From the NCBI GenBank assembly GCA_902526075.1, contig CABZJM010000002.1:53878-117877 (forward strand): 64,000 bases of DNA, given 5' to 3'. A model generated the notes under the pieces. It saw only the letters and a list, made by a program, of their open reading frames with translations. It was not told the DNA's origin and did not search any database. This DNA comes from an uncultured Bacteroidota bacterium (GTDB lineage Bacteria > Bacteroidota > Bacteroidia > Flavobacteriales > Flavobacteriaceae). Shown here one piece after another: positions 1-9,100 of the stretch (positions are counted from its first letter, which is position 1; each line of letters opens with the position of its first letter). A program made the translations under genes and the position numbers.

Positions 1-63
1 GTTGGAATGGAAATAAATGCAACAAATTTATTGGATTTAAGAAGGGTGAAAAAAAATAATTAG
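1..63 (+). CDS. C-terminal end of an unidentified protein (partial, cut by window edge)
   Basis: The first 20 codons of the window form an open frame on the plus strand ending in TAG at 61-63, with a basic tail (reading ...NLLDLRRVKKNN). It converges on the acetyltransferase gene, whose stop codon (TTA on the plus strand, 60-62) overlaps this stop, the same 4-base arrangement seen at three other convergent pairs in the window. That arrangement is the main reason to think it is a real gene end. The product cannot be identified from so few residues. Confidence 0.45.
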   Translation, partial: VGMEINATNLLDLRRVKKNN

Positions 64-482
64 AGATATTTTTTCATTACAACGTTATTTACCTCAAAAC
101 CATTCCTGCCGTAGAAATTAACCAAAGTTTCTTTACAAAAAAGTGTGATTCTGTAACATCCTTTATTTTTAGCAACTTTAATTAACTCTTTAATCAAAGA
201 AACACCTATCATCTTTCCTCTAACTTCTGAGTCAACAACAATATCCTCAATATGTCCAGCTACCTCTCCCCTAACCTTATTTTCAACAACAACACTTCCA
301 TATGCAACGATTTTATCATTACATAAGCCTACAACAGAATTTGAACCGGTATTATTTATAAAATCACTCCAAGCTTTATCTTTGTCTATATTATCAATAT
401 CAATTTGTTTCAACTGATTTAGTAAAACAAAAACCAAATCTAAATCCTTTTTTTCAATATTTCTAAATATAACTTTTGACAT
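60..482 (-). CDS. GNAT acetyltransferase, GNA1-like
   Basis: A 140-residue single-domain GNAT protein. The central stretch 'GHIEDIVVDSEVRGK' followed by '..KNKGCYRITLFC' and '..FYGRNGFE' closely resembles eukaryotic-type glucosamine-6-phosphate N-acetyltransferase (GNA1). In that family the V/I-x-x-x-x-R-G-K loop binds the acetyl-CoA pyrophosphate, and the C-terminal 'FYxxxGF' is the end of the fold. The likely substrate is therefore an amino sugar phosphate or a related amine, but substrate is inferred from motif similarity only. The gene lies downstream of the L31 terminator on the same strand and its stop overlaps that of the partial gene at the window edge. The start is the ATG at 482. 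Confidence 0.75.
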   Translation of the reverse strand: MSKVIFRNIEKKDLDLVFVLLNQLKQIDIDNIDKDKAWSDFINNTGSNSVVGLCNDKIVAYGSVVVENKVRGEVAGHIEDIVVDSEVRGKMIGVSLIKELIKVAKNKGCYRITLFCKETLVNFYGRNGFEVNNVVMKKYL

Positions 483-510
483 ATAAAAATTTATGATTTT
501 GATAAATGTA

Positions 511-541
511 AAAAAAAGCCTCTCAAATTTATTTAAGAGGC
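511..541 (-). terminator. Rho-independent terminator after rpmE2
   Basis: Read on the minus strand, GCCTCTTAAA-TAAA-TTTGAGAGGC forms a ten-pair stem (one T-G wobble) with a four-base loop, followed at once by seven T residues. It lies 22 bases past the L31 stop codon. It is the most convincing intrinsic terminator seen in this window and separates rpmE2 from the acetyltransferase gene. Confidence 0.85.
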
Positions 542-563
542 CTAGTAAATTCTTTAATCAATG

Positions 564-818
564 TTATTTTTTGTTGAATTTAGCATACTTAGTCTTGAAC
601 TTATCAATTCTACCTGCAGTGTCCACCAACTTAGCTTTTCCTGTGTAATAAGGGTGAGAAGTTCTCGATATTTCTAACTTTACTAGTGGATACTCTACAC
701 CATCAACAGAAACAGTTTCACTTGTTTGTGCAGTCGATTTAGCTAAAAAAATATCATTGTTTGACATGTCTTTAAATGCAACAAGTCTGTAGTTTTCAGG
801 GTGTATACCTTTTTTCAT
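564..818 (-). CDS. rpmE2: 50S ribosomal protein L31 type B
   Basis: An 84-residue protein starting 'MKKGIHPENYRLV' and ending in a lysine-rich tail, typical of the zinc-free (C-minus, type B) form of L31. The CxxC zinc ligands of type A L31 are absent, and the 'SRTSHPYYTGK' block is characteristic. L31 bridges the two ribosomal subunits. The ORF track begins 16 residues earlier at 866, but that extension has no family counterpart and contains a TAnnTTTG promoter box (837-844), so the internal ATG at 818 is chosen. A strong terminator follows, so the gene is probably monocistronic. Confidence 0.93.
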   Translation of the reverse strand: MKKGIHPENYRLVAFKDMSNNDIFLAKSTAQTSETVSVDGVEYPLVKLEISRTSHPYYTGKAKLVDTAGRIDKFKTKYAKFNKK

Positions 819-836
819 TTCATTGATATTGAGGTG

Positions 837-844
837 CAAATTTA
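837..844 (-). promoter_or_regulatory. Bacteroidetes -7 box for rpmE2
   Basis: The minus strand reads TAAATTTG, an exact match to the Bacteroidetes -7 consensus TAnnTTTG. Transcription would begin about 7 bases further on, leaving a leader of roughly 12 bases before the rpmE2 ATG at 818. No clear -33 TTTG element is visible. Confidence 0.5.
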
Positions 845-909
845 TTGATTTTTTAACACTAAACAATAATTGAAGAAAATTAATTTAATTTTTATGGGAT
901 ATCGTTTTG

Positions 910-917
910 TATATTTG
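910..917 (+). promoter_or_regulatory. Bacteroidetes -7 box for the DUF4199 gene
   Basis: TATATTTG matches TAnnTTTG exactly and lies 18 bases before the ATG at 936. It falls inside the longer ORF-track reading (start 870), which argues that the long form is not the real protein. Confidence 0.5.
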
Positions 918-935
918 AAACAAATTTGCAAAAGT

Positions 936-1451
936 ATGGAAACAAACTTAAAGAAAAATTCGATTGATCTTGGTGTTAAACTAGGTACACTTCTCTTTTT
1001 AGTTACGGCTGTAATTTATATTGTAGATGTAAAATTATTTACCAATTTCACTACAATGCTAGCCTACATGATACCAGCTCTAGCGTTTAGCATATACTCT
1101 GTTTTTAGTGCAAGAAAGCTTCAAAATCAAATAATATCTTTCAAAGAGGCATTTCTAGCATATTTTTTATGCATCGCGATTGGATACTTGATATTGACAA
1201 TGGGTAATATTGCGCTTTTTAAGTTTATAGACCCAGCAGCAGCGGATCTTATACATGAAGAAATAATGATAACATCTAAAGAAATGCTGGAAAATTTTGG
1301 CACCCCATCTGATGTCATTTCTGCTACTATGGATGAGATGCAAAATAATCACTCCTTTTCTTATGCGGCTATTTTCCAAAACTATGCTAATGCACTTTTG
1401 AGAAATGCTATTTTCGGCCTAATAATCGCCGCAATTTTTAAAAAATCATAA
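936..1451 (+). CDS. DUF4199 family integral membrane protein
   Basis: A 171-residue protein with about four hydrophobic segments, the last directly at the C-terminus ('NAIFGLIIAAIF'), and a soluble helical loop between helices 3 and 4 rich in acidic residues and methionine. This matches the DUF4199 family of Bacteroidetes, whose biochemical role is unknown. In flavobacteria it commonly precedes a GT2 glycosyltransferase, as here (6-base gap), so a role in envelope assembly is a reasonable guess from context only. The start 'METNLKKNSIDLG' at 936 is preferred over the track's 870 because a promoter-like TATATTTG sits between them. Confidence 0.8.
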   Translation: METNLKKNSIDLGVKLGTLLFLVTAVIYIVDVKLFTNFTTMLAYMIPALAFSIYSVFSARKLQNQIISFKEAFLAYFLCIAIGYLILTMGNIALFKFIDPAAADLIHEEIMITSKEMLENFGTPSDVISATMDEMQNNHSFSYAAIFQNYANALLRNAIFGLIIAAIFKKS

Positions 1452-1457
1452 TATCTA

Positions 1458-2405
1458 ATGAATATTTCTGTAGTTATACCTCTTTTAAATGAAAAGGAAT
1501 CGCTTTTAGAACTAACTGATTCTCTAAAAGATATTATGAAAAGTTATAACTTTTCATATGAAATCATTTTCATTGATGATGGAAGTAGTGATAATTCATG
1601 GAATATTATAGAAGAACTTTCATCTAAATCAAACACAATAAAAGGTATAAAATTTCACAGAAATTATGGAAAATCTCAGGCACTTCATGCAGGGTTTCTA
1701 AAGTCTCAAGGGCAAGTGATTTTTACAATGGATGCTGACCTTCAAGATGATCCGAAGGAAATCCCTGCCATGTATGACATGATTATGAACGATAATTTTG
1801 ATCTTGTTTCAGGCTGGAAGAAAAAAAGATTTGATTCAGTGATATTTAAAAATATACCATCAAAAATTTTCAATTTTGCAGCAAGAACTACCTCAGGAAT
1901 TAAGCTAAATGATTTTAACTGTGGATTAAAGGCTTTTAAAAAAGATGTTGTTAAAAGTATAAATGTTTACGGAGAGATGCACAGGTATATTCCCATTCTA
2001 GCAAAAAATGAAGGTTATAAAAAAATTGGAGAAAAAATTGTCAATCACAGAGCTAGAAAATATGGGAAAACAAAATTTGGACCTAGTAGGTTTTTATATG
2101 GTTTTCTTGATCTGTTAACCATATGGTTTATTTCAAGTTTCGGTAAACGACCAATGCATTTGTTTGGCTCACTGGGGCTTATTTTAATTACTACAGGATT
2201 TTTATTTGCGGCTTATCTTGGATATGATAAAATAATCCTAAATCCTGGGGGTAGACTTATCACCGAAAGACCAGAATTTTACATCAGTTTAGTTACTATG
2301 ATTATTGGGAGTCAGTTCTTCTCAATGGGTTTTATTGGAGAACTAATGCTAAAAAGCATTAATCAAAAGCCTCAGTACATAATTCAGAAGCAAACAAATT
2401 TGTGA
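1458..2405 (+). CDS. Family 2 glycosyltransferase, DPM1/GtrB-like, with two C-terminal membrane helices
   Basis: A 315-residue GT-A enzyme. The N-terminal Rossmann-like domain carries 'IDDGSSDNS' (Asp40-Asp41), the metal-binding 'DADLQDDP' (Asp92/Asp94, then QDD), and a conserved 'HRxYGKSQALHAGF'. Two hydrophobic segments follow at about 230-255 and 275-300. This layout is that of polyprenyl-phosphate sugar transferases (dolichol-phosphate mannose synthase/GtrB/ArnC type), which move a sugar from a nucleotide donor onto a membrane lipid carrier. Which sugar cannot be told. It sits between DUF4199 and a phosphohexomutase in one plus-strand run with an MsbA-like exporter, fitting lipid-linked sugar synthesis. 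Confidence 0.85.
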   Translation: MNISVVIPLLNEKESLLELTDSLKDIMKSYNFSYEIIFIDDGSSDNSWNIIEELSSKSNTIKGIKFHRNYGKSQALHAGFLKSQGQVIFTMDADLQDDPKEIPAMYDMIMNDNFDLVSGWKKKRFDSVIFKNIPSKIFNFAARTTSGIKLNDFNCGLKAFKKDVVKSINVYGEMHRYIPILAKNEGYKKIGEKIVNHRARKYGKTKFGPSRFLYGFLDLLTIWFISSFGKRPMHLFGSLGLILITTGFLFAAYLGYDKIILNPGGRLITERPEFYISLVTMIIGSQFFSMGFIGELMLKSINQKPQYIIQKQTNL

Positions 2406-2448
2406 TTAATTTAACAACTTATCTATAAAGTATTCTCTTCTATAAGCA

Positions 2449-2456
2449 TAATTTTG
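2449..2456 (+). promoter_or_regulatory. Possible -7 box before the phosphohexomutase gene
   Basis: TAATTTTG matches TAnnTTTG and ends 15 bases before the ATG at 2472. Its final TTG is the start codon used by the ORF track, which is another reason to prefer the downstream ATG. The upstream gene ends only 66 bases before, so read-through is also possible. Confidence 0.35.
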
Positions 2457-2471
2457 AAGTCAATTTGTTCA

Positions 2472-4181
2472 ATGAATAACACGGTAAAAAAAAATATTGA
2501 AGAGTGGTCAAATCACCCATTTTGTGAAGAAACACAAAATAAACTAAATCATTTAAAAAATGATAAAGTCAAATTAAATGACGCTTTCTGTAAAAATTTA
2601 GAGTTTGGAACAGGGGGAATGAGAGGGTTAATGGGAGTTGGAACAAACAGAATAAATAAATATACAATTGGAAAAAATACTCAAGGAATTTCAAACTTTA
2701 TAAATAGCAATTACCGTGTTAATAAATCAGTTGTAATTGCTTATGATTGCAGGAATAATAGCAGTGAATTAGCAAAAATTGTTGCTAAAGTATTTTCTGC
2801 TAATAAAATCATGGTCTACCTATTTTCAGGAATGAGACCAACACCTGAGCTTTCGTACGCGGTAAGAAAATTAAATTGTTTTTGTGGAATTGTTTTAACA
2901 GCCTCTCACAATCCTCCTGAGTATAATGGATTTAAAGTATATTGGAAAGATGGGGGGCAAATAGTCCCTCCAATCGATAACTTATTAATATCCGAAATTG
3001 AAAAGTTAAAATTCAAAGATATAAATTTTAATTCCAGAGCAGAATTAATAGAAATAATAGATAAAGAAATCGATAAGCCGTTTATTAATAAATGCTTAGA
3101 AAATGCAATCGATAAAGATGTAAAAAACAGAAATGATATTAAAATTGTATTCACTGCTTTGCACGGGACCTCAGCCACAATAATTCCGACATTACTAAAA
3201 AAAGCAGGTTATGAAAATGTTAATTATGTAAAATCTCAAATGATTGCTGATGGTAATTTTAGCACTGTTAAATCTCCAAATCCTGAAGAAATTGAGTCAT
3301 TATATCTTGCCTTAAAGCTTGGCAATAAAGAAAAAGCTGACATAGTCATCGGTACTGATCCGGATGCTGACAGACTGGGTATAGCAATTAGAGACTTAAA
3401 AAATGATTTAACATTGATTAATGGAAATCAACTGATGGTTTTGATGTTTAATTACATTCTCGATAAAAAGAAATTAGAAAAAACATTAAATAAAAATCAT
3501 TTTTTAGCATCAACAATAGTTTCCACTCCAATGATTAAAAATATCGCAAAATATTATAATGTTGATTGTAAATTAAGCCTAACAGGATTTAAATGGATTG
3601 CTAAAATGATAGAAGATTTTCCAAATCAAAAATTTGTGATTGGTGGTGAAGAAAGCTTTGGTTTAATGATTGGTGATACTGTTAGAGATAAAGATGCTAT
3701 AACCGCCAGCTTAGCAGCTTGTGAAATGATTTCTTACTACAAACAAAAAAATTCTTCAGCTTTCAAAGAGTTAATAAAACTCTATTGCCTACACGGTTTT
3801 TACAAAGAAAAATTAGTTTCAATAGTTAAAGACGGAGAAAAGGGGCAAAATGAAATAAAAAAAATAATTAATGGTTTTAGAAAAAACCCCCTTAATTTTA
3901 TTCTAGGATCCAAGGTTAAATATTTTTGCGATTATGCAATTTCATTAAAGAAAAATTTAATTAATGGTGTTGCTGAAAAAATTAGTTTACCTAAATCAAA
4001 TGTTATTGAATTTGAATCAGTTGATGGATGTAAAATAATTTTAAGGCCAAGCGGTACTGAGCCTAAAATTAAAATGTATATTTCTATAAATGAAGCTTTA
4101 AATAGTGTTAATGAATTTGAAAAAGTTGATAAAAACTTGAATGATAAGATTGAAAGAATTATCAAAAGTATTGGTTTATGA
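2472..4181 (+). CDS. Phosphohexomutase (phosphoglucomutase/phosphomannomutase family)
   Basis: A 569-residue alpha-D-phosphohexomutase that interconverts hexose 1- and 6-phosphates. All four family signatures are visible: the phosphoserine loop 'TASHNPPEYNG' (Ser145 in this numbering), the magnesium-binding 'TDPDADR', the sugar-binding 'GGEESFG', and the phosphate-binding 'RPSGTEPKIK'. The length matches the long PGM2-like form common in Bacteroidetes rather than the shorter ManB/GlmM forms. The track start at 2454 is a TTG within a promoter-like box; the ATG at 2472 ('MNNTVKKNIEEW') agrees better with the family N-terminus. The next gene, an ABC exporter, starts within the stop codon (ATGA). 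Confidence 0.9.
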   Translation: MNNTVKKNIEEWSNHPFCEETQNKLNHLKNDKVKLNDAFCKNLEFGTGGMRGLMGVGTNRINKYTIGKNTQGISNFINSNYRVNKSVVIAYDCRNNSSELAKIVAKVFSANKIMVYLFSGMRPTPELSYAVRKLNCFCGIVLTASHNPPEYNGFKVYWKDGGQIVPPIDNLLISEIEKLKFKDINFNSRAELIEIIDKEIDKPFINKCLENAIDKDVKNRNDIKIVFTALHGTSATIIPTLLKKAGYENVNYVKSQMIADGNFSTVKSPNPEEIESLYLALKLGNKEKADIVIGTDPDADRLGIAIRDLKNDLTLINGNQLMVLMFNYILDKKKLEKTLNKNHFLASTIVSTPMIKNIAKYYNVDCKLSLTGFKWIAKMIEDFPNQKFVIGGEESFGLMIGDTVRDKDAITASLAACEMISYYKQKNSSAFKELIKLYCLHGFYKEKLVSIVKDGEKGQNEIKKIINGFRKNPLNFILGSKVKYFCDYAISLKKNLINGVAEKISLPKSNVIEFESVDGCKIILRPSGTEPKIKMYISINEALNSVNEFEKVDKNLNDKIERIIKSIGL

Positions 4182-6004
4182 ACACAAACTACTTTAATAG
4201 AATATTTGAATATGCATGGGTGCATAAAAAATACTTCATACTAAATATCATATCTAATGTTTTTTATGCCTTCTTTGGAACCCTTTCAATGATTTCATTA
4301 TTCCCCATGTTAAAAGTTCTTTTTAATCAAACAGAGCAACTAAATCAACCTCCTGTTTGGGAAGGTATTTCTGAGATTACAAGTTTTGTCCAAAATTATC
4401 TAAATTATTTTGTTACGACCAAAAAAGCTGCTGGTAGTGATGATGTACTAATCTTCATGGTTTCAATAATCATTGTTACTTTTTTACTTAAAAATATCTT
4501 TAATTATTTAGCAATGTACTTTATAACATTTCTGAGAAATGGAGTTGTTAGAAATATCAGAAATGAAATATATGGTCAAATCATCAAATTATCACTTTCG
4601 TTCTATTCAGAGAAAAAAAGAGGAGATATTGTAGCTAGAATTTCATCTGATGTTCAAGAATTGGACAACTCATTTCTTTCAATATTTGAATTAATTGTAA
4701 AAGATCCACTTATGGTTTTATTTACACTTATTTCAATGTTTTTGATTAGCCCAAAACTAAGCTTATTTGTAATTATCTTTATACCACTCTGCGGGTTTGT
4801 AATTTCTGTTGTAGGAAAATCACTTAGAAGAAAATCTCTCAAGGTTCAAAAAGAACAAGGTCAATTTATTTCTCTAGTTGATGAAACTCTTTTAGGTATG
4901 AAAATCCTTAAGATTTTTAACGCAGAGAGTAAGTTTTTAGATAAATTTACAAATTCAACAAAAAGATTTTATCAGTTTTCAAATAGTGTTTTAAATAGAA
5001 AAAATCTAGCAAGTCCTCTTAGTGAGTTTTTAGGAATTTCATCAATAGCTGGAGTGTTATGGTTTGGTGGAATCATGGTGCTTAATGAAAATTCACTAGA
5101 TGCAAGTGCATTCATCGTATATCTTGGACTTGCATATAATATTTTAACACCTGCAAAATCACTTAGCAGAGCAACTTACAAGGTAAAAAAGGCCTCTGCG
5201 GCTGCACAAAGAATATTTCATGTTATTGATAATGAAACGGTAGTTAACGAAGAGCCAAATGCTAAAAATATTAATTCTTTTACTGAAAAAATTGAGATCA
5301 AAAATATGTCATTTTCATATGATGATGAAAATGTTTTACACGACTTAAATTTATCTATATCAAAAGGGAAAAATATTGCACTAGTTGGTCAATCTGGTAG
5401 TGGAAAGTCAACAATTGCAAATCTAATATGTAGATTTTACGATGTGGACTCTGGATCAATTAATATTGATGGACAAAACATTAAAAATTTTAAAAAGAAA
5501 TCACTAAGAGAGTTAATTGGATTGGTAACACAGGACTCAATTTTATTTAATGATTCAATAAAAAACAATCTTTTAATTGCTAAACCAAATGCTGCAGATG
5601 ATGAATTAAATGATTGTTTAAAAATTGCTAATGCCTGGGAGTTTGTAAATAAATTACCCAAGGGTATTGATAGTAATATAGGAGATTCTGGAAACAAGTT
5701 ATCTGGAGGTCAAAAACAAAGGTTGAGTATAGCTCGTGCAGTTTTAAAAAATCCTCCAATTTTAGTTTTAGATGAAGCTACCTCTGCCCTTGATAGTGAA
5801 AGTGAAAAACTTGTTCAAAATGCATTGGATAATCTTATGAAAAATAAGACTTCAATCGTAATAGCACATAGATTATCAACCATACAAAATGCTGATAGTA
5901 TAATTGTTTTAGATAAGGGTAGGATAATAGAATCAGGAGTTCATAAAGACTTGATGAAAAAGGGCGGAATTTACAGCAATCTGGTTAAAATGCAATCTAT
6001 TTAA
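4178..6004 (+). CDS. MsbA-like ABC transporter, fused permease and ATPase
   Basis: A 608-residue type IV ABC exporter half-transporter. The first ~330 residues hold the six-helix membrane domain. The ATPase follows with Walker A 'GQSGSGKST' (near residue 405), signature 'LSGGQKQR' (near 507), Walker B 'ILVLDEATSALD' and H-loop 'IAHRLST'. Homodimers of this class flip lipids such as lipid A, or export drugs or peptides, across the inner membrane. The neighbours (glycosyltransferase, phosphohexomutase, 4-base ATGA overlap with the latter) favour a lipid or lipid-sugar substrate. Substrate is inferred; the transporter class is certain. Confidence 0.9.
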   Translation: MNTNYFNRIFEYAWVHKKYFILNIISNVFYAFFGTLSMISLFPMLKVLFNQTEQLNQPPVWEGISEITSFVQNYLNYFVTTKKAAGSDDVLIFMVSIIIVTFLLKNIFNYLAMYFITFLRNGVVRNIRNEIYGQIIKLSLSFYSEKKRGDIVARISSDVQELDNSFLSIFELIVKDPLMVLFTLISMFLISPKLSLFVIIFIPLCGFVISVVGKSLRRKSLKVQKEQGQFISLVDETLLGMKILKIFNAESKFLDKFTNSTKRFYQFSNSVLNRKNLASPLSEFLGISSIAGVLWFGGIMVLNENSLDASAFIVYLGLAYNILTPAKSLSRATYKVKKASAAAQRIFHVIDNETVVNEEPNAKNINSFTEKIEIKNMSFSYDDENVLHDLNLSISKGKNIALVGQSGSGKSTIANLICRFYDVDSGSINIDGQNIKNFKKKSLRELIGLVTQDSILFNDSIKNNLLIAKPNAADDELNDCLKIANAWEFVNKLPKGIDSNIGDSGNKLSGGQKQRLSIARAVLKNPPILVLDEATSALDSESEKLVQNALDNLMKNKTSIVIAHRLSTIQNADSIIVLDKGRIIESGVHKDLMKKGGIYSNLVKMQSI

Positions 6005-6106
6005 ATAGCCTGTTTAAAAGAGGTGAATAACTATTTATTTTAGTCAATTTATTTTGATAATTAATAAATTAATTTCGATTAATTTTAGCAATCATATTAA
6101 TATCAA

Positions 6107-9100
6107 ATGATTTCCTTTTTTGAATCTAAAGATCAATCTGTTTTTGCAGTTCAAACAAAAAAATCTTTCTCCGAAAACGAAATAAAAAAGCTAGAATGGT
6201 TATTCGGTAATGCGACTTTTATTTCTGATGCGAAAGTCAACCGTGATCTAATTGGACCCAGAGCAGCTATGGTTTCTCCTTGGAGTACAAATGCAGTAGA
6301 AATTTGTCATAATATGGGGTTAACTTCGGTGGCAAGAATTGAAAAATACAATCTAAAAAGTGATGATTCATTTGATTTTGACCCCATGTTAAATGAAAGG
6401 TTCAACTCTCTTTCTCAAGATATTTTCAAGATAAATATTATCCCAAAGAAAATTACAAATATTAATGATATTGAAAAATATAATCAAAAAGAAGGTTTAT
6501 CATTAAGTCCGAATGAAATTTCCTATCTCAATAATGTTTCAAAAATAATAAATCGAGAACTAACCGACTCTGAGATATTTGGCTTTTCACAGGTTAATTC
6601 TGAACATTGTAGACATAAAATCTTCAATGGAAAATTTATTATTGACGGAGAAGAAAAAAAAGAAAGCTTATTTTCATTGATTAAAAAAACATCAAAAGAA
6701 AATCCGCATAATATAGTTTCTGCATATAAGGATAATGTAGCGTTTATTAAAGGACCAAAAGTTATTCAATTTGCACCTAGTAAATCCGATGAATCAAACT
6801 TCTACATTTCAAAAGAAATTGAAACGGTCATTTCCTTGAAAGCAGAAACTCATAATTTTCCTACAACGGTTGAACCATTTAACGGGGCAGCAACAGGTTC
6901 TGGGGGTGAGATTAGAGATAGATTAGCTGGTGGAAGAGGTTCAATACCATTGGCTGGAACAGCAGTTTACATGACACCATATTCCAGAGTAGATAACAAA
7001 GAATGGGAAAATAATATTGAAGAAAGAAAATGGTTATATCAAACACCGGTTGAAATATTGATTAAGGCCTCTAATGGCGCTTCAGACTTTGGAAATAAGT
7101 TTGGACAACCACTCATTTCTGGGTCTGTACTTACTTTTGAAAATGATAATGATGGTGAAATACAATCTTATGACAAAGTAATAATGTTAGCTGGTGGAAT
7201 TGGTTTTACCAACAAAGAACACTCAATAAAAAATAAACCTGAAAAAGATGATTTGATTGTAATTATGGGTGGTGATAATTACAGAATTGGTATGGGTGGA
7301 GCAGCTGTTTCTTCGGCAGATACCGGAGAGTTTTCAACTGGAATTGAACTAAATGCTATTCAAAGGTCTAATCCCGAGATGCAAAAAAGAGTAGCGAATG
7401 CTATCAGAGGTACTTTAGAAAATGACAAAAATTGTATAGTCTCAATTCATGATCATGGTGCTGGAGGTCATTTAAATTGCTTAACTGAGCTAGTAGAGGA
7501 AACCGGAGGATTTATCAAATTGGATGATTTACCCATTGGAGACCCAACACTTTCAAATAAAGAAATAATTGGAAATGAATCTCAAGAGAGAATGGGATTA
7601 ATTATTAAAAAAGAAAATATAGATGAATTTATACGTATCTGTGAGAGAGAAAGAGCCCCTGTATACATTGTTGGTCGAGTTACAGATGATAATAGATTCA
7701 CTATACACTCCGAAAAATCAAATCTTAGTTGCGTTGACCTTGACCTAGATCATTTTTTTGGAAGCTCTCCCCAAACCATTTTGAAAGATAAAAGTATCTC
7801 CAAAAAATATAATAATGTTAAATATTCTAATAGACTTATTCATAATTACATCGAGCGAATATTTAGCTTGGAATCTGTGGGCTGTAAAGATTGGTTAACA
7901 AATAAAGTTGACAGATGTGTTGGGGGAAAAGTTGCAAAACAACAATGTGTTGGTGAACTTCAGTTGCCTCTTAATAATTGTGGAGTAATGGCGCTAGACT
8001 ACTCTACTAAAAATGGTGTAGCAACATCCATTGGGCATTCTCCGGTATCAGCATTAATTGATCCTAATGCTGGAAGTAAAAATAGTATAGCTGAAGCATT
8101 AACTAATATAATTTGGGCCCCCATTGAAAATGGCTTAAAGGGAATCTCCTTATCAGCTAATTGGATGTGGCCATGCAAGAATCAGGGAGAAGATGCGAGA
8201 CTTTATAGCGCCGTTGAATCGGTTTCAAAATTTGCAATTGAGTTAGGTATTAATATTCCTACGGGAAAGGATTCTTTATCAATGAATCAAAAATATGAAA
8301 ACATAGAGGTCAAATCCCCAGGGACTGTAATTATTTCAGCAACCGCTCATTGTAATAATATTTCAAATATTATTGAACCCGTATTTAAGATTGACAAAGG
8401 ATCTATTTTTTACATAAACCTATCCTCAGATGATTTTAAATTAGGTGGCTCTGCCTTTTCTCAAATAATTGGAAATATTGGAAATAACACTCCAACTATA
8501 AACGATTCAAGATATTTTGTCAATGTTTTTGAAACAATACAAAGAATGATAAAAAATAATCATATTACAGCTGGTCATGATATTGGTTCTGGTGGGTTTA
8601 TTACATCTCTAATGGAAATGTGTTTTTCTACTAAAAACATTGGTGCAAACATAGATTTGTCATCATTAAATGAAAATGATACCGTCAAAATACTTTTTTC
8701 AGAAAATTGTGGAATAATTATTCAGGGTAAAGATGATAAAATAGAAAAAGAATTAATCAATAATGGGATAGCTGTCCACAAGATTGGTAAAGTTATCAAA
8801 GAAAATAAGTTGAAAATAAAAAATCAAGAAAATGAATTTTTATTTGATTTAGAAAAATATAGAGATTATTGGTTTCATACATCAACTCTACTTGACAGAA
8901 TGCAAACTTCTAACAACCTAGCTGATTCAAGATTTAAAAATTACAAGAATCAACCACTCAAATTTAAGTTTCCTAAAAATTTTAACGGCGGCTTAATAAA
9001 ATTACCCTCTGGAAAAAAACCGAAAGCAGCAATATTAAGAGAAAAAGGCAGTAATAGTGAAAGAGAATTAGCTAATGCTCTTAATATTGCAGGATTTGAT

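Noticed and set aside
3932-4225. Minus-strand ORF of 97 codons across the phosphohexomutase/ABC exporter junction
   Set aside because: Shadow of two well-supported overlapping genes; no recognisable domain.
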